Positions 12,531 to 24,642 of a DNA stretch of 64,000 bases are shown in pieces. How positions within the stretch are numbered: position 1 is the stretch's first letter; each line of letters begins with the position of its first letter. Source of the DNA: Bolinopsis microptera (taxonomy: Eukaryota > Ctenophora > Tentaculata > Lobata > Bolinopsidae); the NCBI RefSeq assembly GCF_026151205.1, contig NC_087084.1:188001-252000 (forward strand), read 5' to 3'. The position numbers and the translations under genes were made by a program. Under the pieces are notes generated by a model that did not search any database, had not been told where the DNA came from, and worked only from the letters and a program-made list of their open reading frames with translations.

Positions 12531-13248
12531 CCTAAGATGAGAAGTATGTATGATACCGGGCGAAAAGTACGTACTTGTACTTTATTTTGAAAAGTACGTA
12601 TGATACCTCAGTGTACGATTCAAAAAATTTTCAAACTTATTTTCACAGGCGTGATGTAACGTTTTTTAGATCCGACGTTTTATTTATTGGAAACTCCCGA
12701 CTTCCACGATTGAAATTTCATTGTCATGATGGTTTTGAAAGCCATATTCATGGAGATAATAGAAACACTCAATCGCAGATAACAAAGAAAGTTTAATAAG
12801 CTTCATCAATCATCATTTCATCAAAACAAAAAACAATGAACTTTCTAGCATCATCATTTCAACAGATCAAATTTACTTTCAGCTTTAACGTTTCAGTTTT
12901 GCATTAGATATAGATGTAGATCAATTTGTTGAATCTCTCAGGCTTAGTGCGTAGTCTTCTACTGCAGTAGATATACTCCATGTCTCTAAAATTTTGTTCG
13001 CAGACTGAGGAAGAAGTCAGAACACTAAAAACTTTTCTAGCGATCAAATGGAGAACCTCATAACTCTGATGATCTAGAACTTATAAGACTCTGAAATCGC
13101 GCGAAATTTTAAAAACCGCGCGAAAGTATGACACGTGCCGACACGTGCACTACATTATTGTATCTGCGTACTTTTCCGCAGTATTTTAAAAGTACGTACT
13201 TGTACGATACTTTGAAAAGTACGTATGATACATACTTCTCATCTTAGG
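12531..13248. mobile_element. 718-bp DNA transposon, 6-bp TSD TCCCCA
   Basis: The element begins CCTAAGATGAGAAGTATGTA and ends with the exact inverse of at least 21 bases. It is flanked by TCCCCA at 12,525-12,530 and 13,249-13,254. The copy of the host repeat at about 49,095 is uninterrupted across this point, a natural empty site confirming the insertion. Inside each end are repeated AAAAGTACGTACTTGTAC-like palindromic motifs. No transposase is encoded, so the copy is non-autonomous. A 6-bp duplication is found in a few superfamilies (for example IS3EU, Dada, Polinton); assignment is open. Confidence 0.85.
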
Positions 13249-13289
13249 TCCCCACATGTGCAACGTTTTGATTTTCAACTTTTAAACTA

Positions 13290-13990
13290 GCCTAATGCAC
13301 AATATAGCCAATATAGACCTATAGGAAGCAGAACTGAGCCCTGCAACTCAAGGGATGGCCCAACACCAGAGAATACTAAATCACAAAATGGGTGTTTTTA
13401 TAAAATTTTTCATCAAAAAAAGCACTAACTTGAATATCAAATATCTTTATGAAGGAGCAAATAAAGAAAACTTCTCGGTAGATTTTCAGAATGCTTAAGC
13501 AATTATCTAACTAATTTGATACCTCTGATAACAAATTTAATCACTCCTTAATGGTTTAAAATTGATTTGAAAAGTTGTTACTTTGTAAACAATCAAGTTT
13601 CAAAAGTGGTTAATTTGATGACGTCATCAAGTAGACGTGATGATGATGTTAAATTATTTTTTGACTAGCCTAATGCACAATATATACATATAGAAAGCAG
13701 AACTGAGCTCCACAACCCAAGGCATGGCCCAACACCAGAAAATACTAAATCACAACTTTTGTATTTTTATAAAATTATTCTTCAAAAAAGCAATAACTTC
13801 AATAACAAATGTCTTTATGAAGGAGCAAACTAAGAAAATTTTCCGGTAGATTTTCAGAATGCTTGAACAATTATTTAACTGCACTAAGCCCTTAAATTTA
13901 GAATAAAATTACTCCTTAATGGTGTAGAAAAACGGTTAACTTGATGACGTCATCAAGTGGTAATGATGATGTTGAATTATTTTTTTTCAT
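13290..13990. repeat. Diverged tandem duplication inside dispersed repeat
   Basis: Two ~350-bp copies (from about 13,290 and 13,665), each starting CTAGCCTAATGCACAATATA and containing GGCCCAACACCAGA and TGATGACGTCATCAAG. The inverted family copy near 48-49 kb has one unit, so the duplication is specific to this copy. Confidence 0.75.
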
Positions 13991-14116
13991 ATAACATAAA
14001 CTAAAGTCTAAACGATTGTCTTCAAGACCTGTGGTCTGAAATGGCTGTATCTTTAAAGCTTTTGAATCTACGAACACTTGAATGTCGGCTACAATTGACT
14101 GCCAAAGCGTCTATAC

Positions 14117-14142
14117 ATAGATAGATAGATAGATAGATAGAT
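14117..14142. repeat. ATAG microsatellite
   Basis: About six and a half copies of ATAG. Confidence 0.95.
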
Positions 14143-14585
14143 ACAAAGATATACTTTACGACAATCTGTTGTAAAACAGGGGTTCCAGAAAACCCACTTC
14201 CCGATACTCCTGAAACTTGAAGAAAAAAATTACAAGCGATTTGGTTAACTCTAGACGCTCTGCAAAGTTTCAGATCTCTAACTCAATTTTAACATGGTTA
14301 ATATGAATATGGCGATTTTGGGTTTTTTACCAAATTTCGTATAACAGTGCTGGCGAGTATTTTTCGCAAATTTCTTAAAAATCTCATTAAAATTTGCCTG
14401 CTGAACTACTTTCGATGAGTCTTAATGCCTGAAAAACAATAAAGAGGGTATAATAGTACAAAGGGTAAATAGTATGGCGAGTGTAATGTTGACGGTCATA
14501 CTTGCCGGTATTTCGTTAGCCAAAATCAGGTCTGATGCTGAAAAAAGAAATGGGCATGTTTTGCATCTTGGCTTGCCCTGATTCC

Positions 14586-15131
14586 CGTACTGTAGTGCGA
14601 CACGTACTCTAGTGCGACACGTACCCTAGTGCGAAAACCTCCAAGATCGACACTGTCGCACTACAGTACGCTATACCTGGACTGTAATGCGACACGAACT
14701 CAAGTGCGACAGAAAATTTCCAAGGCATAAAGGTACCATCAATGAAAAAATGAGGAGCCCCAGCCAAACGATCCATTTGATTCCACCGTGCCGAACAGGA
14801 AAGATCTTTTCCTCTTCCGCCGAGTAGGTAGAATCACAAAGCAGGAAGTTTTTGTTCGTTCTGATGTAGTCAGGAGTTAGGACAAGATCTGCCAGGGAGC
14901 GGGTTTTGACATGGCTTCGAAGGAGAGGGGTCCAACAGCGTCAGCGATTAGGTGTTTCGTAGGGAGGTCAGTATCTGAAGCTTGGTCCATAAGAAGGATA
15001 GGATGGGATGTGACCTGAACTTGGAAATATGACAGGATCTGGTGTCGCACTACTGTATTAGATAATGCGACACGATCTCTAGTGCGAAAGAGGGAGGTCT
15101 TGTTGAACTTCAGGTTTCGCACTACAGTACG
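14586..15131. mobile_element. Candidate 546-bp inverted-repeat element
   Basis: The left end CGTACTGTAGTGCGA is exactly inverted at 15,117-15,131. The same core, (C/T)AGTGCGACACG or its inverse, recurs about ten times, clustered in the outer ~130 bases on the left and ~95 on the right, like subterminal transposase-binding sites. No target duplication is convincing. A 115-codon minus-strand frame (14,877-15,224) crosses the right end and shows no known family. Confidence 0.55.
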
Positions 15132-15431
15132 TTTACCACACTTATGAGTCTTTTGAGTCTTCGCTATGCCTATAGATGATTTATAACAATGTAATTTATT
15201 CAAGTTATCTCTAAGTTTAAGCACGGAAGGAATATTATTTTACGTTATATTTCACTGATTCTAAATGAATGTTACGCTATATTTTACAGATCTACTATGT
15301 GCTCCTTTATAATTAAACTTGCTGCAGTTTCTAATTTTGAGCGCAATCTCGCTATAAAAGAAAACGATGTGATTGCCTCAGACTTGCTCACATAATATGC
15401 TAACATAAACTGAATAGTGTCATGCCTCATG

Positions 15432-18400
15432 TCAGGAAGCAAAGAAGAATGCCAGGAATGTATACCACTTCACCTGGTTCTATAAGGTGTTGTGTTTGTT
15501 CTCCTCTGTTCATTGACTTGATGATAACTCCCGCCAGATACATACCTCATCCATACTGATACCATAATGTGCCAGCAGCAGGGTCAACCCAAAACATAGG
15601 GACAGAGGCAGGAGGGTGTTAACCTGTAAGAAGGTGTTTCAGGTGAACTTACGGACAAACTTGATGACAAACTCATATACAAACTCACATACTAACTTTA
15701 TCATCTAGAAACTCAGAAGGGTTCCTTTACTTCTCAAACTTTTCATTAAACGAGAAATTTATTCTTTACCCTTAAAAATCCCAAAAGACCAGAATATTTA
15801 CCATAATTTGAGCTCTTGAGGATAATTATTACAATTAGAATTCTTACCTCAGAGGTGGAAGGTCGGTAAAACAACTTGACCATTGGGCCAAGAAACCGTC
15901 GGCCCACCACCCCAACAATCAGTATGGACAGAACACCGAACAATAAAACGAAAGTTACAGTCCCCTGATCCTCGCCAGTTTCCTGTAACAAGCCACGTGA
16001 TTAATAAGATGCTTTCTTTCAGTCTCGTGGTATATAACTTGATATTTAACCGGTTTCTCATAAGTTTGGTTTGCTATAAAATTTCGGAAAAAAAAACGAA
16101 ACAGCGCATGAAATCACGAAATTTAAGGTAGTTTTTAAAAAAAATACCTGTTCGGGTAGTGAGAGAAGCTTTTTGACAGGAGCAGGAGGTGGGAATGTAG
16201 CACGTTGTGGTGAGGCGCGCGCTCAGCTAGAAGTGGTAAACACCCCATTATCAGGGACACCTCTACGTCCTGTAGTACCAGCATTCCCATCATGGAGTTT
16301 CTGGTGGTTAGTTTCTATCAAGTGATAAGTTATAATAGCTACTACAGTATAATAGCTACTACAGTATAATAGCTACTACAGTATAATAGCTACTACATCT
16401 AATAAAGTAGATGATATATTTAGCTAGCTTAAAGTTTTGTTGCAAAAACATCTTTAGTCACATTTTAATGACTAAAATAAATGATTATCGTTTATAAAAT
16501 TTTTAAAAATATAGTACATATCATAAATGAACGATGAACGCTGTAATTAATCAATGAACTTTTAAGCTCCACAAACCTGAGGTCCATAACATCCTCTCCT
16601 GTATCATCATTCAGGAACTTGATAACAAGGGCGGTACTACTGAAGGACAGACAGAGCGCCACGAATATACTCTGGTAAACTGAGATATGAAACACACTGC
16701 CGCACGCTGTGAACACTACTGTTATCAGTTGTGATAATTGAGAGGGGGACCCACCCCCAAAAACCCACTGATTACTCGCCACACCTGAGAGAGTGGGGTC
16801 ACGTGACCTGGCTAGAACGTGGCTTGGGTATTATGACCGTTGGAACTTTGTGAATATGGTGCTAATATCAATGAAGTACTCATAATTGGAAAATTAAGGT
16901 CACTGATAGCAGTTTACAAGAATAATGAGTCTAAAAAGCGTGCGGTAGAACAAAGTCATAGCAAAATTGATTTGTGGATATAGACAGACACATTTCACAC
17001 CAGCAAAACTTACAAACCTTAACGAAAGAAGCTGGTGAGAACTCCAGACCACAAGAGAACAGGATAAGAAACACTCCTAACTCTCCCACTGTCTCTGTCT
17101 GTACGGGGTCCTGTAATACGAGACAAGTTTCAGTATAATCAGAAACTATAGGCAAACCACACGTTTTCATCAAATCAATTATTTGGTTCAATGGTCTTTG
17201 ATGAAAAATGATGATCCGAACCCGGACTTTAAAATCTTGCAAGAAATAGATAGACCATGCTATATTCATGAGAGTCAGCAACTAAACACTAACTGATGAT
17301 TCAGTCTAATTGAGAATATAGCATTGCAAACATCAGGATGAAGTTACAATTCTCTTATCAATTCTCACCCACCAAGATAAGATTTAGACAGGAAGGACCG
17401 AGTATGACACCGGCGAGTATTTGACCAAATATGGTAGGCACGTGACACACGTGACACAGACCACTGAGAATACCTGTGAACACAGTCTTATCAATGTTAT
17501 ACTCCGTGAACCTTGTTAAAGATCATACACAAGTGGGACTGTGTAGATCATAATTCATAATAGTCATATTTAATTGGTTAGTTTTAAGTGTGATTGGCTA
17601 GTTTTAAGCGTGATCAATAGAGTTTTTTAAATGGTGTATATTTTAAAATTAATGTGAATTATAGCACAGACTTTCCGAGAGACAATTAAGTTTACTGAAC
17701 CAGGTAGTAACTTTATATTAGACATTTGCTTGGTGGCTGGTGCTTACTAAATTTAGAGTCTAAAAAGGGAGTTGTCCAACAAACCTGCCAAAACAAGCAT
17801 GATAAGGATAGAGAACAACAGAGCGTTATCATGTAAAGGCTGCGTCTTATCAGCTGGAAGCGAGATAACGTATCTGTTACCGTGGACATCCTCCAGATTA
17901 ACACTCAAATCATCGTCTGAAATTGTTGGTGAGTTAGGAGTCGTCGACGAAAATCGAAATATTGATTCTTAACCTTTTCTTGACGGCACATCATTACGTA
18001 GGAACTAGGAATTAGATAAGTTCGCGAATATTCGCGTTGAAGTAACGAAATTTGCGGTGTACGTGCAGTGTGCTTTTTGCAGCTATATTATGCATGTAAT
18101 AACGTAGAAGAGATTAAATTACGCGCGTAATTAGGTACGTAAAAACGGGGGAGTCTGCGCCATGATCTATACAATATATTTGTTCGGCGCGGCGCGTTAC
18201 ATAAAGTCAGTCGCTGCACGTTCGCCCTCTTGTGATGCTGTGTACAGTGAAGCTGTGAAGTGTAAAGTTGATATATTAACAAATGACATGGCGACGGTAA
18301 ATAATAAGTTACATTTGAGCTGGTATCATTAAATCCAAGCTGTAACGAACAGTAGAAGCTAAACACAGCTTTAATCGTTAACGAACATACCGCTTTTTGA

Positions 18401-19224
18401 TTCCAACTTTCTGACAGTTTCGATATCTTGTGCTCTGATTGGAACTATTCGTTCGCGAAGATTCTCTTCCAAAAGATCTGCAGCTGATTCAACATCGGTC
18501 AGAACATCTGAAACATATGGATTATACACTTCAACAACTTTTCTTGGGATAGTTCAATTTAAAACGACTATGATACGAGAAAAACATCCTCAAAACGTTG
18601 CTTGAACATTTTCCCCATTTTTCACTAACTTTCGACAGTTTGAGCTGTTTCACCCTTCACAACTAATATCTTAATTAATAAACTGATACACTAACCTTGA
18701 ATAATATCGTAAAAGATATTATGCTCCTCATCATCAAAATGAATATCTCTTATCTGGCCTAAAACCAACTCTAACTTATCAAACTTCTCTTCCTCCACCA
18801 TGGTAGCGTACTGTAATTCTTCTAACCGTGACTTTGCGTTCTTCAGTATCTAGATTAAAACGGGGTGTTAGTTACTACTTAATCTTAATTTCTATTGCAT
18901 TATTTTATCTCGCATTTGCCTTAAATTGTACAGTCAGGCCATGCTGATTTCATTTCTCAATTGGGTGTTTTTTGTAAAGTAGCAAGACATACCCTGAATA
19001 GATAACTTAACTAAATAAATAAATTTAAGAATTAATTAAACGTAAACAAACAACACACGCTTTCAGGGAATTAGCAGCGGAACTCCTCACAGTTTCCTTC
19101 AACAGATGAAGAGCAGAGAATATCCACCGTTCAGACTCGATCAACTCATCAGACAACATCCGTAAGACCTTTACTTTCAGCAGGATTGTCTCGTCTTTTG
19201 ATTTGGATTTTGATTTTATTTCAC
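15432..19224 (-). CDS. TMCO3: TMCO3-like cation:proton antiporter (CPA2), split gene
   Basis: Minus-strand exons, from the protein start side: 19224-19091, 18849-18696, 18507-18391, 17916-17785, 17473-17373, 17110-17018, 16767-16577, 16300-16148, 15982-15848, 15623-15546, and possibly 15473-15432 ending in TGA. Nearly all have GT...AG borders with compatible phases; the join from 16148 to 15982 is out of phase as read. The first three encode the coiled-coil region (SRLEELQYATMVEEEKFDKL; VLTDVESAADLLEENLRER). The rest encode the membrane antiporter core, with the VPTIFGQILAGVILGPS, VGELGVFLILFSCGLEFSP, CLSFSSTALVIKFL and MMGMLVLQDVEVSLIM segments typical of vertebrate TMCO3. The likely role is monovalent cation/H+ exchange in an internal membrane. 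The N-terminal signal exon was not found. About 200 C-terminal residues of the family are missing: the last segment jumps to a FLAFFFAS-like piece and a stop, so the copy may be truncated or a pseudogene. Confidence 0.78.
16332..16396. repeat. 17-bp intronic repeat, about four copies
   Basis: Nearly four copies of ATAATAGCTACTACAGT in the intron between the 16,767-16,577 and 16,300-16,148 exons. Confidence 0.9.
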
Positions 19225-20990
19225 CTAACAAAGTGAGTGTTGGAAACTTTTCTATCTCGCAAAATGTTACATCATAGCGTAGGATTGTGTCGTTCTTCAA
19301 AGTTCAAACTGTTATGCATGTTTGTAAATTGTAACAGTTTTCTCATAGTCATTATAATACTTACATTTTGTGGAAATACTACAGGGTGGCTAAAGTAATA
19401 CCACACGTAAACCCTTTTCACAAAAAATTTCAGAGAATATAGATATGGGTTCAAACTTCGCAGTTGAAATGTTTCCCGCAAAATTTCATGTTTCAGAGGG
19501 TGTGGCACGCCACTCCCTTCTTTTTCACTATTGGTGCACAAAAGTGTGAGAACGCTTTGAGCTAGGAATTCCAAGTTTATAGGACACATTTGGTTTTAAT
19601 AATTCTAGTAATTTCCCCAAATTTCTTAGGTGATTGTTTAACTAATTAAGCCGTGTTATGTTAATTTTAAGATTGGTGGATACTTGATTCCCGGACCCTT
19701 ATCAGTGTTATCATCCCTCGTTCAAATCCGTTTGATTGGTGCTCGAGACTGCTTACTGCTTTGTGCTTATAGGGCAGCAACCGATAGCAATCCCAACAGG
19801 TTCTCGATATTACGGCAGTAAACAGCTGGGATTTTTTATGGAAAAAAGTCACCATCATGTATTCACGCATATGTGATCAGCTTAGTTCAGCCCCCAACAC
19901 ACAATCATACCGTCCATGGCTATCTCACACCAGTACCGCCTATTATACCCACCACTCACCTCCTACCGGCTCCACTGTTGCAACGTGTTTAGCGTGCTCC
20001 CGATGGATCAATGATTGGGTGACGAATTTACTGATTAAGTTGCACGAGATCACGTGTCAGCAGATCTTAAAGGAAATTCACCAAACCCTCTCGCACCAAT
20101 CCTAGCCTCATTCCAACGACAGACCCGAGAACATGCCTTAGTGTTTTCCTCTTCACTTTCCATCCCTCCCTTCCAAACCATCTCCAAGATACTCGGACAA
20201 CACGACCATCAATGTCACCCACTCCTCTGTACCTCCCTCATCAATCTCCTCACCCAAAACGAAGACCACTCCCCCTACTCACCTCACTCCCAACACCATC
20301 TACGAAATTTCCTGACTACAGTGCCCTCCAAATACGCGGACATGGGACAGACCTATAGTTAGGGAATAATGCAAAATGTCTGGGAAAAAATTTGCGACAA
20401 GCTGATTTTTACAGGAGTGTGTTGTCCATAGTGTCAGGAACCACCCCAATGGGTTCTTCTCTCTGGATCTGTTGAGCAAAAATAGTTACAGCCCAACAAT
20501 TTGTATTCAGGCGCGTATGTCAGCTGGAGGGACCCGCACTTGAAAAACTCGTAACTATCGTAATAAAGAACCCCCAGGGAGCCCATAGGGGTGAAAAATG
20601 ACCGGCAATAGTGACATTATGTGGGGCGAAATCAGTGTTTTAGGGTCGTCAGATCTTTACTTATTGAGTTAATTTCATTTTTTATAGGCTAACCTCTCAA
20701 TATTTACTAATAATTTTGGTAATTTTACTTATATTTGGAATTAGCAAAATGTTGTACAATTAAATACATTGTCTAGTTTCAGTATTCAATTTCATAAAAT
20801 TTACTTTCAATGGTCAATTGATCCTTATATTAGTATAGTTAATTAATATACATATCACATCAAATTCTGTAAAAAAAGGTCCTGAATTATTAGCATGGTT
20901 TGTCTTTGATTGGCACTTTTAGGTCACTTCTGGTCTCCCTTTTCCTCAGAGTTGTTTGATTCTCATGAATCGTCTGTCTTTCGGGTGCAT
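19225..20990. other. No confident gene; possible transposon end at 19,382
   Basis: The TMCO3-like gene should continue upstream here, but I could not recognise its first exon. At 19,382 the sequence TACAGGGTGGCTAAAGTAAT resembles the TA-flanked transposon end at 30,201 but has no inverted partner nearby. A C-rich stretch at 20,050-20,360 has a 102-codon frame with no recognised family. Confidence 0.45.
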
Positions 20991-21009
20991 TAGTGCAACT
21001 TTATCCATG

Positions 21010-23290
21010 ACATTGGCCACATGCAGGTAGACATTTAAAGCCATACTTCCGGCAGAAACACCTTAAGAGTACGTACATGGGTTCTCACCCTCTCCGGAGC
21101 AATTGCAGCAATTGAGGTTGGCATCCCTGCCGGGGCAATCGCAGCTTAGTCGGATTGGCGGTAGTATCCTTCAGAACTCATCTACATCCATAAGTAGTGG
21201 ATTTAGTCTTGAGTGTGGGAGTGTCACCCAGTTTTGGTACTGAAGTTATGATCTTATTATGCTCAGTTGCAGAGGATGTAGACGGTGGTAGCCTTGATGG
21301 GTTGAAGTTTTTTCTTTGCTATCTTTCTTATGTAATGTAGCTGAGAAATCTGAGAGTTTCAAGTGCCTTGTTTTATCTCCATAGATATCTGAAACAAGGA
21401 GAGGTCAGCTTCTTACTTCATTTGTGAAATCTCACAGAGAGTAAATGATGCTAAAGGACCTCCTCATGTAAAAGAAATGCCTTTTTCAAATATCTTCACC
21501 TTACAAAGCCATGTATCTGCTGACCGTGTCACATTCCTTGTGATAACTGTGAACAAACAGTAATATGCGTTTTATGTTGGCATCAAGCGATTTACTATTT
21601 TACTGATCGTGTGTGAGCCGTTTCTGGTCGTCATCACTATTTCATTGTGTTTCTCAGTAAAATGATGAATAAGGAGGCAAAGTAGATCAGTATCCTCTGC
21701 TTTTACCTCAACATCTTGTAGATGGACAAAGTTTAAGCTTACTAGCTTCATGTATCAGCATCATCAGTAGCTACAACTGCTACTTGTACTCAATTCCATG
21801 TTCTGTAAAAAAACGTTCGACAGAAGGGGGCTTTATAAGTATGCATGTCTTTGAGTTGCTGACAGTTTATTCATCGGAACTGTGCACACAGTAGTAGTTC
21901 TTTTTATAGATTTCCAGAGCAGTATGCCTTGATTCTTCGCTCATGCTCAAGTTCTCTTGGTGATCGGCATAGCATCAAACCGGCACAATCACTTTCCGCT
22001 GTTCGGATTTCGGAACTAGCTTAAGGTATTCATTAGCTTGATGCTCGCCGTATGTTTCAAAGCCTGTGATCGAGGTAACTGATAGAGTTTTAGAAATCCC
22101 ACATCAATTATTATAGGGGAGGATGGGTTGCTTAAGGTCACAGTACAATCAAAACATTCTTGAGGTTTTGCCCAAGGGCTGCCTTGTTTGCCTTCTATAT
22201 TGCTCATGTTAAAAAGACTCATCGGCATTGCTAGTGAGCTCATATTGCAAGCTTTTCCTCCAGTGTAGACTCTCGTTCAGTTGCGATGACAAAGCCGATT
22301 AAAAATGGTCAATGAGTCTATAACAATGTCTTTTTCGTTCACCCTCACTGTCCTCTTTAGAAGGGTCAAGTTTCCGATTTGCCCTTTAACTCGAAACTTA
22401 TACGATAAAGCTTTTGCCATCCAGCTCGTTTCTGGTGGGCTGTTCCAACTTGAAATGCAATCTCTGGGTTGACTTTATTCACTTCTCTTTCTGTGATATG
22501 AGTCCGTTGAGTACGATAGCATTTTAGTCCTGTCTTAGATTCGTCGAATTTCAGCTGTAATCTTTTTAAAACAAAATTAAAAAAACAACACAACGCTTGG
22601 TAAACACTGCATATTTTTCTGTTCAGAAGATTTGCTAAGATCTAAGGTTTAAGCACTAGAGGTTTTGTTGTTGTTCTTTTATTGGATAAGTCTGAATAGC
22701 TTTTATCGTCACTCTTGTTTATCTCGCCTTTGATTGAGGGGTCTGTTGCAGTCCATAAACTTATGGGCAGATTCATGTGTTCCCGCATTCTCCCGCCAGA
22801 CAAACCCCCTGAAGACTTTGCAGCCTTTATGAGTTGCGGTTCGATCGACAGGTCTGTCCACACACAGACCACTTCGTGGTTTCATTATATCGAACTGTGT
22901 GACCTACGACCTTGAACGTTTTGACTAGTGCCCCATACTGAATCTCAAGTCGGTCATCTGCTCAAGATACAGCCGTTAGAGCTTTGGAGTACTGACTCGA
23001 CCTGCTGCTGCAAAGATAGGCAACATCTTAGCACAATTGAAGATTTAGATCGAAGTCATGTAACCGTTTGCTCTTTATAAATCTTTTATTAAGAAATGAA
23101 AACCTTGATAAGTTGTCCAATGAGCAGCTGTGCGGCTGTTCGACGATAACATCTCGACTTCTTTTTTATACGCTATGATAACTCTTGTACGACTCTGGTT
23201 TGTGGTTTCACCGAGTTTTCATTGCTACACTTGGAAAATGTAGCTAGCCATATCTTCAAGATCTCCTTGCTATTTTGTCCTCAAATAAAT
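21010..23290 (-). pseudogene. Decayed repetitive nuclease-like protein
   Basis: Read on the minus strand, scattered segments in different frames match, in order, a protein family I recognise as highly repetitive in cnidarian and other invertebrate genomes. At about 23,030 is KMLPIFAAAG. At 22,870-22,740 is CVWTDLSIEPQLIKAAKSSG followed by GLSGGRMRE. At 22,240-22,020 is SSLAMPMSLFNMSN and LKLYQLPRSQALKH. Near 21,780 is a DDAD piece. At 21,715-21,610 is VKAEDTDLLCLLIHHFTEKH, an acidic E-D-T-D motif like that of PIN/XPG-type nucleases. Near 21,110 is a Cys-rich tail (CDCPGRDANLNCCNC). Many stops and frameshifts separate the pieces. Function of the intact family is not established to my knowledge; the acidic motif suggests, but does not prove, nuclease ancestry. 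Confidence 0.6.
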
Positions 23291-23418
23291 AGCAGCAGAG
23301 AGCACAATCTATTAAAAGTGGGCCCTCAGTGCTTTGTAAGTCGGATCCCACCGTCCATTATGTGAGTACATCCCCAGGGAGACTAATCTCATAAGGTCTT
23401 CAGTCCGGAGTCCTGGTT

Positions 23419-23573
23419 AGTGAGGGGGGGCTGGTTAGTGAGGGGAGGGGCTGGTTTGTGAGGGGAGGGGCTGGTTAGTGAGGGGAGGGGCTGGTTAGTG
23501 AGGGGAGGGACTGGTTAGTGAGAGGAGGGGCTGGTTAGTGAGGGGAGGGGCTGGTTAGTGAGGGGAGGGACTC
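23419..23573. repeat. 20-bp G-rich minisatellite
   Basis: About eight copies of CTGGTTAGTGAGGGGAGGGG. The G-runs are regular enough to form G-quadruplexes. Confidence 0.95.
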
Positions 23574-23878
23574 GTTGGTAAATTATAAAACGCTAGTGTT
23601 TAATTTAAACAATTTTCTGACAAATTGGAACGTTTAAAATCGTCACTAAACTTGAGCTGCCTCTTGGCTGTGATGTTTGTAGTGAGGGGGCTGCCCTATC
23701 ACAAACATTTGCCCTGGACAGTTACAATCCTCAAACTGGTTGTTTTTATAGCAAATCTGAACAATGTGATCTGCAGATGATGCTGCTAATCTACATAACA
23801 ATGTGATTTTGCAAATCCGTTAAAAATATAGCGCAAAATATCGACTCACCGTGAACCCACCCTTTGTTGTAACTTTAT

Positions 23879-23962
23879 GTTAATACTGTGCTCTGATTGG
23901 TTAGTCCGTCTCACGTGATGTTAATACTGTGCTCTGATTGGTTAGTCCGTCTCACATGATAG
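23879..23962 (+). promoter_or_regulatory. Two copies of 41-bp CCAAT/E-box unit
   Basis: Two tandem 41-bp units, each with CTGATTGG (reverse CCAAT box, NF-Y type), an 11-base spacer after ATTGG, then CACGTG in the first copy and CACATG in the second. The same unit with the same spacing occurs at 33,268-33,640 and 39,680-39,952. No TATA box or ORF could be linked to this copy with confidence. Confidence 0.6.
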
Positions 23963-24642
23963 CGTGTGCCTGATATTTTGAGAATAGCGTTATTTGAGAG
24001 CTAAGCTTTTCTCGGACCACTCGTATGAATAACAATGTCAAGTTGTAACGGTGATCCTTTGAAAAATGTGCTGTGTTTTTATTTAAATGTTTGTGTTCGT
24101 CACACTATAATGCAAAACATACACTTCATACTCAAAACAAGATGTGACTTCCTCGGGCGAACATTAAAACATCCTGAAGGCATAAAAATGTTAGTACGAA
24201 ACTCCTCGCTGCTAACCCAAAATAGTAATAAAATTCCAAACAACCTTAAACAAAAACGTCCCACCCAAATAGTGGTAAAAATAAAGCAAACTAAAACCAA
24301 GGGAGCCCTCTAAAGATGAAGCAATATAAACACACTGAATTTTGCCATGCAAATTTTGGAATTTGGCCGCCAATTTTTTTTGGAGGCCTGAATTAAAAAT
24401 CGGCTTCCTAGAATAAGGTGGAAATGCGATTTAGAGTCGATTCCGAAAATTTCATGCAAAAATTTTGAAAACTGATTGAGTTATTTCCAAATTAATGATC
24501 CGCGAATATCGCGAATATCGCGAACGAAGATACGGGCAATTTTGTTCATTTTTTGGGGTATTTTCGCCTTAGTATCCACATTTAAACAGATATATTTTTG
24601 TTGCTAAATTGCGATAAGTGAACGTGTGCCATTGTACATTTA

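Larger units (their letters stand above)
11572..14455 (+). mobile_element. Dispersed non-coding repeat family, copy 1
   Basis: This stretch shares long, diverged similarity with 30,980-31,396 (same strand) and 48,130-49,335 (inverted). Shared landmarks are AACCCATAATCATGGGTAGA at the left edge, TTTGGGCGTGTCCCCAC in the middle, GGATGGCCCAACACCAGA, the TGATGACGTCATCAAG palindrome, and AATAAAG-GGGTATA at the right edge. No coding capacity is visible. The left 450 bases (11,572-12,028) are a foldback: about 70 bases ending in CCTTTTGTTTGGG pair with their inverted copy. A 718-bp transposon is nested inside and part of the element is tandemly duplicated. Confidence 0.75.

Noticed and set aside
14877-15224. 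115-codon minus frame
   Set aside because: Crosses the end of an inverted-repeat element and has no recognisable family or splice context.
16577-16784. Frameshift in the TMCO3-like gene near 16,770
   Set aside because: Using the acceptor ATCAG|TGGG at 16,767 keeps phase and gives the family's usual length, so no frameshift is needed.
19382-19600. Second TA-flanked transposon
   Set aside because: Only one end resembling the 30,203 element is present; no inverted partner found.
20054-20362. 102-codon plus frame in C-rich DNA
   Set aside because: No domain, and composition explains the openness; left as unassigned sequence.
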